Notes: a model not told the origin generated them from the sequence alone. A stretch of 64,000 nucleotides of DNA from Enterococcus moraviensis ATCC BAA-383 (GCF_000407445.1 NZ_ASWB01000003.1:434001-498000), one strand, 5' to 3'; numbered from the stretch's first letter, positions 1-9,713 are shown. Made by a program: numbers and translations.

Positions 1-1
1 C

Positions 2-241
2 TTAGTGGATATGGACAAAGGATTGACTATGATCCCGATCGAAGGTGGCTATCAAAAAAATCCAAGTATGCTCATGATGACCGTAATCAGCGAAAAAGAC
101 TTTGCTAAGATCAAAGAGAACGTCATGGCAATCGATGAAGAAGCTTTTATTGTTTCAATGAACGCAAGTGAAGTTTTTGGTCGAGGATTCAGTTTGAAAA
201 AAATCGCAGAAGATTATGGGATTGAATCGAATAATCTATGA
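2..241 (+). CDS. YitT/DUF2179 membrane protein, C-terminal fragment
   Basis: Only the last 79 or so codons are present; the reading frame enters from the left edge at base 2, so start and membrane part are missing. The visible part matches the cytoplasmic DUF2179 domain that follows five or six membrane helices in YitT-type proteins: a region of the type MLMMTVISEKDFAKIK, then DEEAFIVSMNASEVFGRGFS, the conserved GRGFS close to the end. The family's substrate is not established, so no function is assigned beyond membrane protein. A very strong hairpin terminator follows 10 bases after the stop. Confidence 0.8.
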   Translation, partial: LVDMDKGLTMIPIEGGYQKNPSMLMMTVISEKDFAKIKENVMAIDEEAFIVSMNASEVFGRGFSLKKIAEDYGIESNNL

Positions 242-250
242 TAAAAAGCA

Positions 251-307
251 TCAGCTAATGAAAAACCTCTGAAGAGACGCATTCTTCAGGGGTTTTTCAT
301 TAGCTGA
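251..307 (+). terminator. Long intrinsic terminator after the YitT-type gene
   Basis: Arms 251-275 and 283-307 are almost perfectly complementary (about 25 bp) around a short loop. The embedded AAAAACC/GGTTTTT gives a U-rich 3' arm. It closes the preceding plus-strand gene. Confidence 0.85.
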
Positions 308-330
308 CACACCTTATTCTGATTGATTTA

Positions 331-403
331 ATAGGTCTGGGACATAACTCTGCGAGTCATATCTCAAACACCTGGTATACGAATAAACGGTGGGAGCAAA
401 AGC
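331..403 (-). repeat. 3'-end repeat element, copy 1 (downstream of hxlR-type gene)
   Basis: Read on the minus strand, this begins with the box CCACCGTTTATTCG, then a short linker, then a hairpin whose arms resemble TGAGATATGACT and AGTTATGTCCCA. The same box and hairpin occur in the same order at 61110-61170, and the hairpin part at 10004-10050. The element follows the stop of the minus-strand HxlR gene, so it would lie in its 3' untranslated region. Confidence 0.65.
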
Positions 404-421
404 AACCTCATTTCATTTTAT

Positions 422-808
422 TTATGCATTATCTTGATTGTCACAATTCAACGTGATTGCTTCACCATTACTAATTAAATGTTCTGCATGTTGTTCGCCC
501 CATGAACAAAGTAAATCGAGAATTTCGCCTAATGACTCACCATAATCACTCAAGCTATATTCAACTTTTGGCGGAATTTGATTATAAGACTTTCTGTTAA
601 CGATATTAGCTTGTTCCAATTCACGTAGCTGTTGTGTCAACATTTTTTGAGAGATATTCGGTATTGCTCTACGTAATTCACTCGTGCGCATAACTTGATG
701 CCTTAGATTACAAAGAATGATTGGTTTCCATTTGCCACCAATAACATCCATCGTAACTTCCACACCTATATTATAGGTTCTTGCCACTGACGCTTGTACA
801 GATTCCAT
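422..808 (-). CDS. HxlR-family winged-helix transcriptional regulator
   Basis: A 128-residue protein made almost entirely of one HxlR/DUF24 winged helix: MDVIGGKWKPIIL (helix 1), RTSELRRAIPNISQKMLTQQ (recognition region, about residues 42-62) and the wing PPKVEYSLSDYG. HxlR proteins are dimeric repressors or activators, often of redox or electrophile detoxification genes. A cysteine follows the KWKPIIL segment, a position often used for thiol sensing in this family. I chose ATG at 808 because GAAGGAAG lies about 9 bases upstream; GTG at 817 in the same frame lies too close to it. It is divergent from the reductase pair and probably controls it. Confidence 0.9.
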   Translation of the reverse strand: MESVQASVARTYNIGVEVTMDVIGGKWKPIILCNLRHQVMRTSELRRAIPNISQKMLTQQLRELEQANIVNRKSYNQIPPKVEYSLSDYGESLGEILDLLCSWGEQHAEHLISNGEAITLNCDNQDNA

Positions 809-877
809 TTCCAACACTTCCTTCTAGCATATATTTAATCAAAAAAATCCCTATAAATCAATTAATTACTTTTTTGT

Positions 878-905
878 TTGTATAGAACTTTAAAGTACGT
901 ACTAT
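878..905 (+). promoter_or_regulatory. Promoter of the reductase operon with overlapping palindrome
   Basis: TTGTAT (878-883), 16-base spacer, TACTAT (900-905). The perfect palindrome AGTACGTACT (894-903) overlaps the -10 box. Repeated GTAC/TACT elements are typical of HxlR-family operators, and the adjacent divergent gene encodes an HxlR protein, so this is a likely operator. The site itself is seen; the binding is inferred. Confidence 0.5.
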
Positions 906-964
906 TCTTTTTCATTCGTTGCTGTTACGATAAGTTTACTTTAACGACGAAAGGAAGAGGACTA

Positions 965-1807
965 TTGATCAATTCTTTAACAGATACAGTTTCATTAAAC
1001 AATGAGGTAAATATGCCAGGTTTTGGTCTTGGTGTATTTCAAGTAAGCAATGACGATACGATATTATCTGTCCAAAAAGCGATTGAGGCTGGTTACACCA
1101 GTATTGATACTGCACAAATTTACGAAAATGAAGCAGGTGTTGCCGAAGGGATACGTCGTGGTTTAGCTTCTACTGGCAAATCTCGAGAAGATCTTTTTAT
1201 CACAAGTAAAGTATGGAACCATCATTTAAGTTACGATCAAACCATCGAGGCTTATCACGACAGTTTGACCAAATTAGGCTTGGATTATTTAGATCTTTAC
1301 TTGATCCACTGGCCTGGAAATAATGCGTTCTTAACCTCTTGGTCTGCTATGGAAGATTTGTACTTTAGTGGAAAAATCAAGGCCATCGGTGTTAGCAACT
1401 TTGAAATCCACCATCTACAAACATTGCTTGAAACAGCACGAATTACACCTGTGATCAATCAGGTGGAGCTTCATCCAAGAATGGCACAAAAAGAAATTCG
1501 AGCTTTCGGAAAAGAAAAAGGAATTTTGACTGAAGCATGGTCTCCACTTATGCAAGGTCAATTGTTAAAAGACGAAACCATTTTGGCAATTGCCAAAAAA
1601 CATCAAAAATCTGCAGCACAAATTATTTTAAGATGGCATGTCCAAAATGAGATTGTTGTGATTCCAAAATCCGTTAAGGACTCTCGAATTAAAAGTAATG
1701 CTGCCATATTTGATTTTGAATTATCAGAAGAAGAGTTGCGCATGATTGACAAACTAGATGATGGAACCCGTGTTGGTCCACATCCAGATAAATTCTTCTT
1801 TGACTAA
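965..1807 (+). CDS. Aldo/keto reductase
   Basis: A 280-residue AKR-fold NADPH-dependent carbonyl reductase, close to the family's usual 275-280 residues. The catalytic tetrad is visible: Asp in YTSIDTAQIY, Tyr in the same motif, Lys in LFITSKVWN and His in YLIHWP. The cofactor segment VVIPKSVKDSRIKSN lies near the C-terminus. The frame is open further upstream, but those residues are unlike AKR sequence and the only good ribosome site, AGGAAGAGG at 952-960, sits 4 bases before TTG at 965, so a TTG start is chosen. It runs as an operon with the dehydrogenase 22 bases downstream; the expected role is aldehyde or ketone detoxification. The natural substrate cannot be read from sequence. Confidence 0.9.
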   Translation: MINSLTDTVSLNNEVNMPGFGLGVFQVSNDDTILSVQKAIEAGYTSIDTAQIYENEAGVAEGIRRGLASTGKSREDLFITSKVWNHHLSYDQTIEAYHDSLTKLGLDYLDLYLIHWPGNNAFLTSWSAMEDLYFSGKIKAIGVSNFEIHHLQTLLETARITPVINQVELHPRMAQKEIRAFGKEKGILTEAWSPLMQGQLLKDETILAIAKKHQKSAAQIILRWHVQNEIVVIPKSVKDSRIKSNAAIFDFELSEEELRMIDKLDDGTRVGPHPDKFFFD

Positions 1808-1829
1808 ACTAGTGTAAGGAGCTATTCGA

Positions 1830-2624
1830 ATGGAAATGAATATCAAAGGAAAAGTGGCACTAGTGACTGGCTCAACAAAAGGAATTGGCAAAGCAATCGC
1901 AATTGAGCTAGCAAAAGAAGGCGCACATGTCTTGATCAACGGCCGCAATGAACACGAGGTCACAACCTTCGTTACCGAATTAAAAGAACGGTTTCCCGAA
2001 ACGTCGCCTCAAGCGGCCGTTGGGGATTTAGTTTCTGTTAATGATCGTCACCGTTTATTTGAGCAGTTTCCTCATGTGGATATTCTGATCAATAACATGG
2101 GAATTTTTCAACCTATGGCTTACGAAGATATCGACGATGAGACTTGGGAAACTTTTTTCCGTACAAATGTGCTTGCCGCTAACTCACTAGTCAAATTCTA
2201 TTTACCAAACATGTTAAAAGAAAACTTCGGCAGAGTTCTCTTTATTGCTAGTGAGGAAGCGATCATGCCTTCAGGCGAAATGCCACAATACAGTATGACA
2301 AAAACGATGCAACTTTCGTTAGCCAAAAGCTTATCCAAGCTGACCAAAGGGACACATGTAACGGTCAATACGATTCTACCAGGCTCCACAATGACCGAAG
2401 GCGTGCGTGATATGCTCGAGGAAATGTACCCTGATCCCGCACTGTCATTAGCGGATAAAGAAAACCTATTTATGGTGAATAACCGCCCTTTATCACAAAT
2501 TCAACGATTGATCGATCCAAAAGAAATCGGACGTTTGGCCGCGTTTATTAGCAGTCCCTATGCATCTGCTTTTAGTGGAGCCGCCATTCGTATGGATGGC
2601 GGGATGGTTCCAACTATATTCTAA
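1830..2624 (+). CDS. Short-chain dehydrogenase/reductase (classical SDR)
   Basis: A 264-residue Rossmann-fold oxidoreductase. The dinucleotide motif TGSTKGIG is at about residues 14-21, NNMG (variant of NNAG) at about 88-91, and the catalytic Tyr-Lys pair is in YSMTK near residue 155, preceded by a Ser in FIASEEA. ATG at 1830 has AAGGAGC at good spacing. It follows the aldo/keto reductase by 22 bases and shares its terminator, so the two probably act on related carbonyl compounds under HxlR control. Substrate unknown. Confidence 0.9.
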   Translation: MEMNIKGKVALVTGSTKGIGKAIAIELAKEGAHVLINGRNEHEVTTFVTELKERFPETSPQAAVGDLVSVNDRHRLFEQFPHVDILINNMGIFQPMAYEDIDDETWETFFRTNVLAANSLVKFYLPNMLKENFGRVLFIASEEAIMPSGEMPQYSMTKTMQLSLAKSLSKLTKGTHVTVNTILPGSTMTEGVRDMLEEMYPDPALSLADKENLFMVNNRPLSQIQRLIDPKEIGRLAAFISSPYASAFSGAAIRMDGGMVPTIF

Positions 2625-2626
2625 GA

Positions 2627-2680
2627 AAAAAGCCAATTGACTTACTATGCTGAATAGTAAGTCAATTGGCTTTTTCTATT
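2627..2680. terminator. Bidirectional terminator between the SDR gene and ftsY
   Basis: A 21-bp perfect inverted repeat (2627-2647 and 2655-2675) with a 7-base loop, an A run on the left and a T run on the right. It can end transcripts from both converging operons. Confidence 0.9.
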
Positions 2681-2681
2681 T

Positions 2682-3914
2682 TTAATCTTCTACTTTCAAT
2701 AATCCTTTAAACAATCCGATAGCAAAATCATTTGCATCAAACGGCTCTAAGTCATCGATTCCTTCTCCAAGTCCAACTAATTTCACGGGAAGATGCAGCT
2801 CATTGCGGATTGCTAAGACGATCCCACCTTTTGCTGTCCCATCTAGTTTTGTTAAGACTAAACCAGTGACATCTGTTGTTTCTTTAAATTGTTTTGCTTG
2901 AGACATCGCATTTTGTCCCGTTGTTGCATCTACTACAAGCAGAACTTCATGTGGCGCGTCTGGTAATTCACGTTGAATGATACGTTTGATTTTTTCCAAT
3001 TCGTTCATCAAATTGACTTTATTTTGCAACCGTCCAGCCGTATCTACCATTAAGATATCCGCCTGTTCAGCTTTAGCACGTTCCACTGCATCAAATACAA
3101 CCGCAGCTGGATCTCCGCCAGCCTTGCCACGAACAACTTCTACACCAGCACGCTCTCCCCAGACAACTAATTGATCGATAGCGCCTGCTCTAAAGGTATC
3201 CGCTGCTGCCATTAAAACTTTTTTGCCGTCCTGCTTGAATTCATGTGCTAGTTTTCCGATACTGGTCGTTTTCCCAACACCATTGACTCCTACAAACAGC
3301 ATGACTGTTAGGCCATTTTCTTGAATATTCAACGCATTGTTTTCTTCAATACCTTCTGCTTCGTACAAATCAACCATTTTTTCAATGATTGTATTTTGAA
3401 CTGCAGCTGGCTTTTTCACGTTGCGTAACTTCACTTCTTGACGGAGTGACTCAGTGATTTTTATCGCTGTATCAAAACCAACATCGGCACCAATCAAGGT
3501 TTCTTCTAATTCTTCAAAGAAATCTTCATCGACTGAACGGAAATTAGCAAATAACTCATTCAAACGCTCACCAAATGTTTTACGTGTTTTTTCCAAGCCT
3601 TTTTCATATTTTTCTTGTACAACAAGTTCCTCTTCAGGTTCTTCAATGATTTCTGGTTCTGGTTCTACAAGTTCTTCTGTTTGACTAACAGGATCGTTAG
3701 GGATCAAAGGCTCTAGTTCAGTTTCAGCGGCTGCCTCTTCGGCTGTTTCAAGAGAAGCTGACTGTTCTTGTTTCAGCGTTTCTTGATCCACTTGATTTGC
3801 TACTGCATCTTCTTCTGGAACGGTTTCTATCAGCTCTTCGTCTGTTTTTATTTCAGCAGGCGGTGTTTCTTTTTCGTTCATAAAGGCCTTTTTTATTTTA
3901 TCGAAAAATCCCAT
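2682..3914 (-). CDS. ftsY: Signal recognition particle receptor FtsY
   Basis: A 410-residue SRP receptor GTPase that docks the SRP-ribosome complex at the membrane for co-translational insertion. Residues 1-100 form the acidic, Glu-rich A domain. The NG domain follows: P-loop [44 protein letters not shown], and the C-terminal [16 protein letters not shown] at 3914 follows GAGGAGGG. It is the last gene of rnc-smc-HAD-ftsY and its start abuts the stop of the HAD gene, an order common in Firmicutes, where smc and ftsY are neighbours. Confidence 0.97.
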   Translation of the reverse strand: MGFFDKIKKAFMNEKETPPAEIKTDEELIETVPEEDAVANQVDQETLKQEQSASLETAEEAAAETELEPLIPNDPVSQTEELVEPEPEIIEEPEEELVVQEKYEKGLEKTRKTFGERLNELFANFRSVDEDFFEELEETLIGADVGFDTAIKITESLRQEVKLRNVKKPAAVQNTIIEKMVDLYEAEGIEENNALNIQENGLTVMLFVGVNGVGKTTSIGKLAHEFKQDGKKVLMAAADTFRAGAIDQLVVWGERAGVEVVRGKAGGDPAAVVFDAVERAKAEQADILMVDTAGRLQNKVNLMNELEKIKRIIQRELPDAPHEVLLVVDATTGQNAMSQAKQFKETTDVTGLVLTKLDGTAKGGIVLAIRNELHLPVKLVGLGEGIDDLEPFDANDFAIGLFKGLLKVED

Positions 3915-4742
3915 TTAATTCCCTCCTCTCAATGGTTCTAAGACAAATTTTTCAATAGCTTGTGCTACGCCGTCATTGTCGTTTGTGTCTGTGATCACAT
4001 CAGCCATTTCCTTAACTTTAGCAACTGCATTGTCCATCGCTACACCAAGTCCTGCATATTCAATCATTGGTAAATCATTTTCTTCATCACCGATCGTCAT
4101 GATTTCTTCTTGTTTGATGTCTAAGTCTCTAGCTAATAATGAAATCCCATACGCTTTCGTAATTCCTTTAGGCATAAATTCTAAAAGATTGCTTCTTGTT
4201 TTGATGATTTCATAGCGTTCATAAAATGAAGCTGGTATTTGTTTGATTTGTTCATCTAAATACGTCTCATCCACTGCAACAACTGCCTTATTGTAAATTC
4301 TATCAATAGTCAATTGAGCTATTTCGTAAGGCTCAAATGTCAGTAGTTTGTTTAATTGGCTGTATAAGGATTTATACTCCTGTGTTGTTGGTAATTGTAA
4401 CACGAGTCCGTCAGATAAAATATCCAAAGGCACATTCAATGATGTGGCCAACTCAAATAAGTCATGGACATTTTCTAAGGACATAGATGATTTTTCAATA
4501 ATTTCACCTGTATCATTTTTTTGAACTAAACCACCATTGAAGGTGATGCTGTAATCACCGTTATCTTGTAAGTTTAAGGCTTTTAAATAGATACCAATTG
4601 CTGCCAACGGCCGCCCTGTACAAATAACGATTTTCACTCCGGCAGCTTTTGCTTGTGCCAAAGCTGCTTTATTTCTTTCAGAGATTTCTTTTTTACTATC
4701 TAATAATGTGCCATCTAAATCGATAGCGACTAATTTAATCAA
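3915..4742 (-). CDS. Cof-type HAD-IIB phosphatase
   Basis: A 275-residue haloacid dehalogenase phosphatase of the Cof/YidA type. The nucleophile motif is DLDGTLL at residues 8-14, CTGRP is motif II, a Lys precedes the last motif (GITKAYG), and GDEENDLPM is the metal-binding motif III. Such enzymes dephosphorylate sugar phosphates or flavin and pyridoxal phosphates; the substrate is not predictable here. The start is TTG with GGGAGG 8 bases upstream. It lies between smc and ftsY with little spacing, so it is co-transcribed, though no functional tie to segregation is known. Confidence 0.9.
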   Translation of the reverse strand: MIKLVAIDLDGTLLDSKKEISERNKAALAQAKAAGVKIVICTGRPLAAIGIYLKALNLQDNGDYSITFNGGLVQKNDTGEIIEKSSMSLENVHDLFELATSLNVPLDILSDGLVLQLPTTQEYKSLYSQLNKLLTFEPYEIAQLTIDRIYNKAVVAVDETYLDEQIKQIPASFYERYEIIKTRSNLLEFMPKGITKAYGISLLARDLDIKQEEIMTIGDEENDLPMIEYAGLGVAMDNAVAKVKEMADVITDTNDNDGVAQAIEKFVLEPLRGGN

Positions 4743-4768
4743 CTTGTCTTGCCTCCCATCAGATAAAT

Positions 4769-7700
4769 CTATGCTTCAGCGACAATGGCGCCGCCCTCTT
4801 TTACTTCTTCCAAACGAACCGAAACGATTTTTGAAACACCTGACTCTTGCATCGTAACGCCATACAATACGTCTGCCGCTTCCATCGTTCCTTTACGGTG
4901 TGTTACTACAATAAACTGCGTATCATCTTCAAATTCACTCAAATAATGCCCAAAACGAGAAACGTTCGCATCATCTAATGCTGCTTCAACTTCATCCAAG
5001 ACACAAAAAGGAACAGGTCTAACACGAATGATCGAGAATAATAATGCAATTGCTGTTAATGCTCGTTCTCCACCAGAAAGCAAGCTTAGGTTTTGTAATT
5101 TTTTGCCTGGAGGTTGCGCTTCGATTTCCACCCCAGTATTTAGTAGATCTTCTGGATTGGTTAAAATCAGCTCCGCTCGACCGCCACCAAACATATTAGG
5201 GAATACGACTTTAAATTGTGCACGAATCGCTTCAAAAACTTCACTGAAGCGGGCTTTGACTTCTTCATCCATTTCACCCATTGTTTCAAACAGCTGCTCT
5301 TTAGCATCTAATAGGTCATCACGCTGAGATACTAAAAACTCATGACGTTCATTGACTTGTTCATATTGTTCGATTGCATTGAGATTGACTGGACCCAAGC
5401 GTTCAATGTCACGTTTCAAGCGTTTTACTTCGATTTTTGCTTGCTCTTTATCGATCGTCAACTCGTAATCTTCATTCGCACGCTCAAAGGTTAAACTATA
5501 TTCTTCTTGCAAGTATTGTAAAGAATTATCCAATTTGATTTCTGAACGATTTTTCTCAACTTCGATTTTCGTTTGTTCCGTCAATAAATGTTGCTGTTGT
5601 TTATTTTCTTCGGCCAAACCAGTATCGATTTGATCGACTTGTCCTTGTAGTTGCTGGCGAGTATTTTTAGCCTCTTGAATACTTGTCTGCAGTTGCTCTT
5701 TTTTCTCGGCAAGTTGCTCTAGTTGAACAGCTAAACTTTCTTCCGTCACCTGATGATCTGTCGAATGATCATTCAATTGTTGTAATTGTTGACGTAAGGC
5801 AGTTTCTCTTGCTAAAAATTCATCAAGCTGTGTTTGCTTCTCTGCTACTTGCTCGGTTAAATGAGCTAATTGTTCTGTTACAACTGCTTGATCCGCTTGC
5901 ACTTGATTAAATCGTTCAAATGCTTCAGCTCGTAATGTTTCCATTTGACTCGCTTCTTGGTCTACTTGCTTCATTTCTTGATCTAAGCGGTCTTTGGTTT
6001 CATTCAGTTCTTGCTGTTGCTCTGTCAATTCTTGTTTTCTCGTTTGATATTCTGTTAAAAATTGATGCAGTTCACGGGCCTCAAATTCAAATAAACGTTG
6101 CTCTTTTGTTAAACGAGTGATGGTTTCTTCTTGGTTTGTTAATTTATTTTGCAATTCTTGTTGTTTTAAACGACTTGTTTCACCCGTTGAACGCAATTGC
6201 TCAAGTTTTTCATTGAGTTCTTTCACTTCATCTGTTAGCTGCTGAACTTCTTTTTCATTGAGTGTTAATTGTTTCTCGACTCGTTCCATCTGCTCAGTCA
6301 ACGTTTGAAGTTCTTGTGTTTGGGAGAATAAACTCCCCTGATTTCCTCGCTTGTTGGCCCCACCTGTCATTGACCCACCTGAGTTCATGACATCACCATC
6401 TAGTGAAACTACACGATACTGATAATTGACCGCTTTTGCTAACTGATTGGCACTTTCAAGTGTTTCAGCTAGTAGCGTCACCCCTAGAAGATTTTGAATT
6501 ACATTACTGACTTCAGTAGAAAAGTGGACTACTTCACTAGCAATTCCAAGAAATCCAGGAATAGTATTGACCCGATCACGTACAGCTCCTGAAACATTTC
6601 TCGGTTTGATCGTAGTTAATGGCAGAAAGGTCGCTCGACCGCTGTGTTGTTGTTTTAAAAACGTAATGCCAGCACGGCCATCTTTTTCTGTCTCTACAAC
6701 GACATGCTGCGCTGCGCCACCTAAAGCTGTTTCAATTGCTAACGTATATTCCTTGGGCACGTCGATTAATTCCGCAACTGCGCCAACGATTCCTGTTAAC
6801 TGGTCTTTATGCTTCAACACGGCTCGAACACCTTGATAAAATCCTGAATAATTCTCTTGGATCTCTTGTAAACTTTTTTGACGTGCTTTCGCTTGTTGAA
6901 CTTGGTTCATCGCTTGATACATTTGCTTTTGTTTTACAGCTAATTGACCTTGTTTTTGATCTAGTTGATGCTTCAATTGAGTATATTGTTCTCTTTGATC
7001 GATCAACGATTGTTCCGACGTAGAAACAGTTTCTTCTAGTCGCTCTTTTTCAGTCAGTGCATCTTGCATTTGTTTCTCTAATGCTTCATGCTTTTCAATT
7101 GATTGTTGATTTTTGGCTGTTTCTTGTTGATACTGACGTTCTAGGTATTTTAAATCATTGGTTGTATTCGCTTGTTCTTGCATCACTTCAACGTATTGAC
7201 TACGTAATTCTTCTAATAATTCTTTTGAAGACTTGCTATATTTTTCAACTTCTAATTCAGATGCTTTGATTTCTTCAACTAATGATTCACGTTGTGCTCT
7301 TTTCTCAGCCACTTTTGCCTGTAGTTCTTGGACTTCTTCACGATAGCGAGTGATTTTCTCCGCATTTTCTTCGAGAGACTGTTGGTATTCACTAGTTGTT
7401 TGCATCGTATGTTTTGAGCGTTCAACTAAGACATCTTTTTGTCCTTCAGTTTGTTTCAAGGCTTCTGTGATTTGGAGAAGTTGTTGTTGCTCCGTTTCGA
7501 CTTTTTCATCCAATTTATTGCGTTTGCTACGTAATTGGAATAATTCATCTTCTGAATCACGGATTTTTTTGCTTGCTATCTGTAGTTTTTCTTCGATTGC
7601 TGCAAGCTCCGCCGTTTTGACTTCCCAAACTTCTTTAGCTGCTTCAATTTCGGTCACGGTTAAACTAACATCGATTTCAGTCAAACTCTCTTTAAGTTTC

Positions 7701-8347
7701 AAAAACTCCTTTGCTGCTTCACTCTGCGCAGCTAGAGGAGTCAATTGATCTTCTAATTCATAGATGATATCTTGCACACGGCTTAAATTGTCTTCTGTTT
7801 CAAACAATTTTTGTTCTGCTTTTTTCTTGCGTTGCTTGTATTTCAAGACACCGGCCGCTTCTTCAAAAATTCCCCGGCGATCTTCTGGTTTACTATTAAA
7901 AATTGCTTCAACTTTCCCTTGAGAAATGATTGAGAATGATTCTTTTCCCAGTCCAGAATCCATAAATAAATCATGAATATCTTTCAATCGGCAAGCTTGT
8001 TTATTGATATAAAAGTCACTTTCACCCGATCGACGATATCGCCGTGTCACACTGATTTCAGTAAAATCTAACGGTAAAAAATGATCGCTATTATCTAATA
8101 CAACCGTTACTTCGGCAATATTCAATGCTTTACGGCCTTCTGAGCCTGCGAAAATAATATCTGGCATTTTGCCGCCGCGTAGACTTTTAGCAGATTGTTC
8201 ACCTAAAACCCAGCGAATCGCTTCGGTGATATTACTTTTCCCGCTGCCATTTGGTCCAACGACGGCCGTTACACCATTTTCAAACTCTATAACAGTTCGA
8301 TCCGCAAAGGATTTAAATCCTGCGATCTCAATTCGTTTTAAATACAC
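4769..8347 (-). CDS. smc: Chromosome segregation protein SMC
   Basis: A 1192-residue SMC ATPase, the core of the bacterial condensin with ScpA and ScpB. The N-terminal head has Walker A GPNGSGKSN. Two long Gln/Glu-rich coiled coils flank a hinge at about residues 505-650 (QENYSGFYQGVRAVL through GGSMTGG). The C-terminal head has the signature LSGGERAL and Walker B FCVLDEVEAALDD. I prefer GTG at 8347, 11 bases after AAGGAG, giving the usual VYLKRIEI N-terminus; an in-frame TTG at 8368 would add seven residues and consume the ribosome site. It directly follows rnc. Confidence 0.97.
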   Translation of the reverse strand: MYLKRIEIAGFKSFADRTVIEFENGVTAVVGPNGSGKSNITEAIRWVLGEQSAKSLRGGKMPDIIFAGSEGRKALNIAEVTVVLDNSDHFLPLDFTEISVTRRYRRSGESDFYINKQACRLKDIHDLFMDSGLGKESFSIISQGKVEAIFNSKPEDRRGIFEEAAGVLKYKQRKKKAEQKLFETEDNLSRVQDIIYELEDQLTPLAAQSEAAKEFLKLKESLTEIDVSLTVTEIEAAKEVWEVKTAELAAIEEKLQIASKKIRDSEDELFQLRSKRNKLDEKVETEQQQLLQITEALKQTEGQKDVLVERSKHTMQTTSEYQQSLEENAEKITRYREEVQELQAKVAEKRAQRESLVEEIKASELEVEKYSKSSKELLEELRSQYVEVMQEQANTTNDLKYLERQYQQETAKNQQSIEKHEALEKQMQDALTEKERLEETVSTSEQSLIDQREQYTQLKHQLDQKQGQLAVKQKQMYQAMNQVQQAKARQKSLQEIQENYSGFYQGVRAVLKHKDQLTGIVGAVAELIDVPKEYTLAIETALGGAAQHVVVETEKDGRAGITFLKQQHSGRATFLPLTTIKPRNVSGAVRDRVNTIPGFLGIASEVVHFSTEVSNVIQNLLGVTLLAETLESANQLAKAVNYQYRVVSLDGDVMNSGGSMTGGANKRGNQGSLFSQTQELQTLTEQMERVEKQLTLNEKEVQQLTDEVKELNEKLEQLRSTGETSRLKQQELQNKLTNQEETITRLTKEQRLFEFEARELHQFLTEYQTRKQELTEQQQELNETKDRLDQEMKQVDQEASQMETLRAEAFERFNQVQADQAVVTEQLAHLTEQVAEKQTQLDEFLARETALRQQLQQLNDHSTDHQVTEESLAVQLEQLAEKKEQLQTSIQEAKNTRQQLQGQVDQIDTGLAEENKQQQHLLTEQTKIEVEKNRSEIKLDNSLQYLQEEYSLTFERANEDYELTIDKEQAKIEVKRLKRDIERLGPVNLNAIEQYEQVNERHEFLVSQRDDLLDAKEQLFETMGEMDEEVKARFSEVFEAIRAQFKVVFPNMFGGGRAELILTNPEDLLNTGVEIEAQPPGKKLQNLSLLSGGERALTAIALLFSIIRVRPVPFCVLDEVEAALDDANVSRFGHYLSEFEDDTQFIVVTHRKGTMEAADVLYGVTMQESGVSKIVSVRLEEVKEGGAIVAEA

Positions 8348-8370
8348 GAATAAAACGGCTCCTTCCAAGC

Positions 8371-9063
8371 TTACTCAGGATTTTGTTTCAGCGCTCGTTC
8401 AGCGGCGTCCTGTTCTGCTAATTTCTTCGATTTGCCCTGACCTGTACCGATCATTTTTTCGTTGACATACACTTCAACAAAAAAGATCCGGTCATGAGCT
8501 GGGCCTTCTTCATTGACTAAACGGTAGTCGATGTTGACGTCCCCTTGTCGTTGTAATACTTCTTGTAAATGGGTTTTATGATCCATCTCATGTGAAAAAG
8601 CACCGGCATCGATTTTCGGAAAAATGACTTCTGCAATGAATTTCTTGACTGCATCGACTTTTTGATCTAAGAACAAAGCACCTAAAAATGCTTCAAATAA
8701 ATCACAAAGTAATGCTGGACGTGTGCGTCCACCTGAATTTTCTTCACCTTTGCCAAGAAGAATATATTGATCGAAATGACATTCTTTCGCAAATTTGGAT
8801 AAACTATCTTCACGAACGATTGCTGCACGCATTTTCGTTAGTTTACCTTCTGGCAACTCTGGAAATTGTTTATACAAATATTGCGAAACCAATAATTCTA
8901 AAACGGCATCTCCTAAAAATTCTAATCGTTCATTGTCAGATAGCTTTAAGTATCGATGCTCATTCACATAGGATGAATGGGTAAAAGCCTGTTCTAATAG
9001 GTTGACATCATGGAAAACAATGCCGTAACGTTCTTTCAATTCGGTAGTTAACTGATTGTCCAT
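8371..9063 (-). CDS. rnc: Ribonuclease III
   Basis: A 230-residue double-strand-specific endoribonuclease that processes rRNA precursors and some mRNAs. The catalytic signature [14 protein letters not shown] is near residues 44-57, and the second acidic motif [13 protein letters not shown] is near 117-129. The C-terminal dsRNA-binding domain starts at about residue 158 and ends with the typical [16 protein letters not shown] helix. Length is normal. It is the first gene of the rnc-smc-HAD-ftsY operon. Confidence 0.97.
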   Translation of the reverse strand: MDNQLTTELKERYGIVFHDVNLLEQAFTHSSYVNEHRYLKLSDNERLEFLGDAVLELLVSQYLYKQFPELPEGKLTKMRAAIVREDSLSKFAKECHFDQYILLGKGEENSGGRTRPALLCDLFEAFLGALFLDQKVDAVKKFIAEVIFPKIDAGAFSHEMDHKTHLQEVLQRQGDVNIDYRLVNEEGPAHDRIFFVEVYVNEKMIGTGQGKSKKLAEQDAAERALKQNPE

Positions 9064-9100
9064 TTGCTACATTCCTTTAAGTTTATTTACAACCTTCTCT

Positions 9101-9129
9101 ATTATACTTTTTTTTGCGTGATTTTTAAA
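9101..9129 (-). promoter_or_regulatory. Promoter of rnc-smc-ftsY operon
   Basis: On the minus strand, TTTAAA (9129-9124), a 17-base spacer and a perfect TATAAT (9106-9101), about 40 bases before the rnc start. The -35 box is weak, the -10 box is consensus. Confidence 0.5.
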
Positions 9130-9249
9130 TGGTTAGGGGGTAATTGCCCTAAAATGACAGCTGAATTCATCGTATTTGAAGAGTTTCCTAATGATTTTAG
9201 GGTATTTTTATCATAAACTGTAAAATTTCTCGCATTCTTTCAGTTTGAA

Positions 9250-9294
9250 AAGACAAAAAGCGTTCAAGATCAGAGAAAATCTTGATACGCTTTT
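9250..9294 (-). terminator. ndk terminator
   Basis: Complementary arms AAAAGCGTTCAAGAT (9256-9270) and ATCTTGATACGCTTTT (9279-9294), ending in a T run on the minus strand, just after the ndk stop. Confidence 0.8.
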
Positions 9295-9303
9295 GATTTA
9301 ATT

Positions 9304-9705
9304 TTATTCAGTAAAAAATCGTTTAATTTCAACCGCTGCTGCTTCTGGTGAATCTGACGCATGGATAATATTTTCATAACTATTAGCGCCATAATCACCT
9401 CGAATCGTGCCGGGTTCTGCTTCTAAGCAGTTAGTTGCCCCAATCATTTTTCGGACTGTTTTGATGACGCTTGTTCCTTCTAAAACAAGATAAACCACTT
9501 CTGATGAAGTCATGTAGGTCATCATATCTTCAAAGAAATCAAATTTTTTAACATGTGCATAATGTTCTTCTGCTAATTCACGAGACATCTTAGCAACTTT
9601 TAATTGACTAAGCTTCAGTTGTTTTTTCTCAAATCGCTGAAGGATTTCTCCAACCAATTTACGTGAAACGCCATCAGGCTTGATAATGACTAGTGTTTGT
9701 TCCAT
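9304..9705 (-). CDS. ndk: Nucleoside diphosphate kinase
   Basis: A 133-residue kinase that moves the gamma phosphate between nucleoside triphosphates and diphosphates through a phospho-histidine. The N-terminus EQTLVIIKPDGV is diagnostic, and the active-site His is in NIIHASDS near the C-terminus, following the RGDYG loop. It is slightly shorter than the usual 140-150 residues, mainly at the C-terminus, but all key motifs are present. It is monocistronic, with its own terminator. Confidence 0.95.
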   Translation of the reverse strand: MEQTLVIIKPDGVSRKLVGEILQRFEKKQLKLSQLKVAKMSRELAEEHYAHVKKFDFFEDMMTYMTSSEVVYLVLEGTSVIKTVRKMIGATNCLEAEPGTIRGDYGANSYENIIHASDSPEAAAVEIKRFFTE

Positions 9706-9713
9706 TTGATTTC

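Noticed and set aside
878-964. N-terminal extension of the aldo/keto reductase
   Set aside because: It spans the predicted promoter, and its residues are unlike AKR sequence; a good ribosome site supports TTG at 965.
5028-7748. Several plus-strand open frames antisense to smc
   Set aside because: They mirror the Gln/Glu-rich coiled-coil codons of smc and have low-complexity, hydrophobic translations without ribosome sites.
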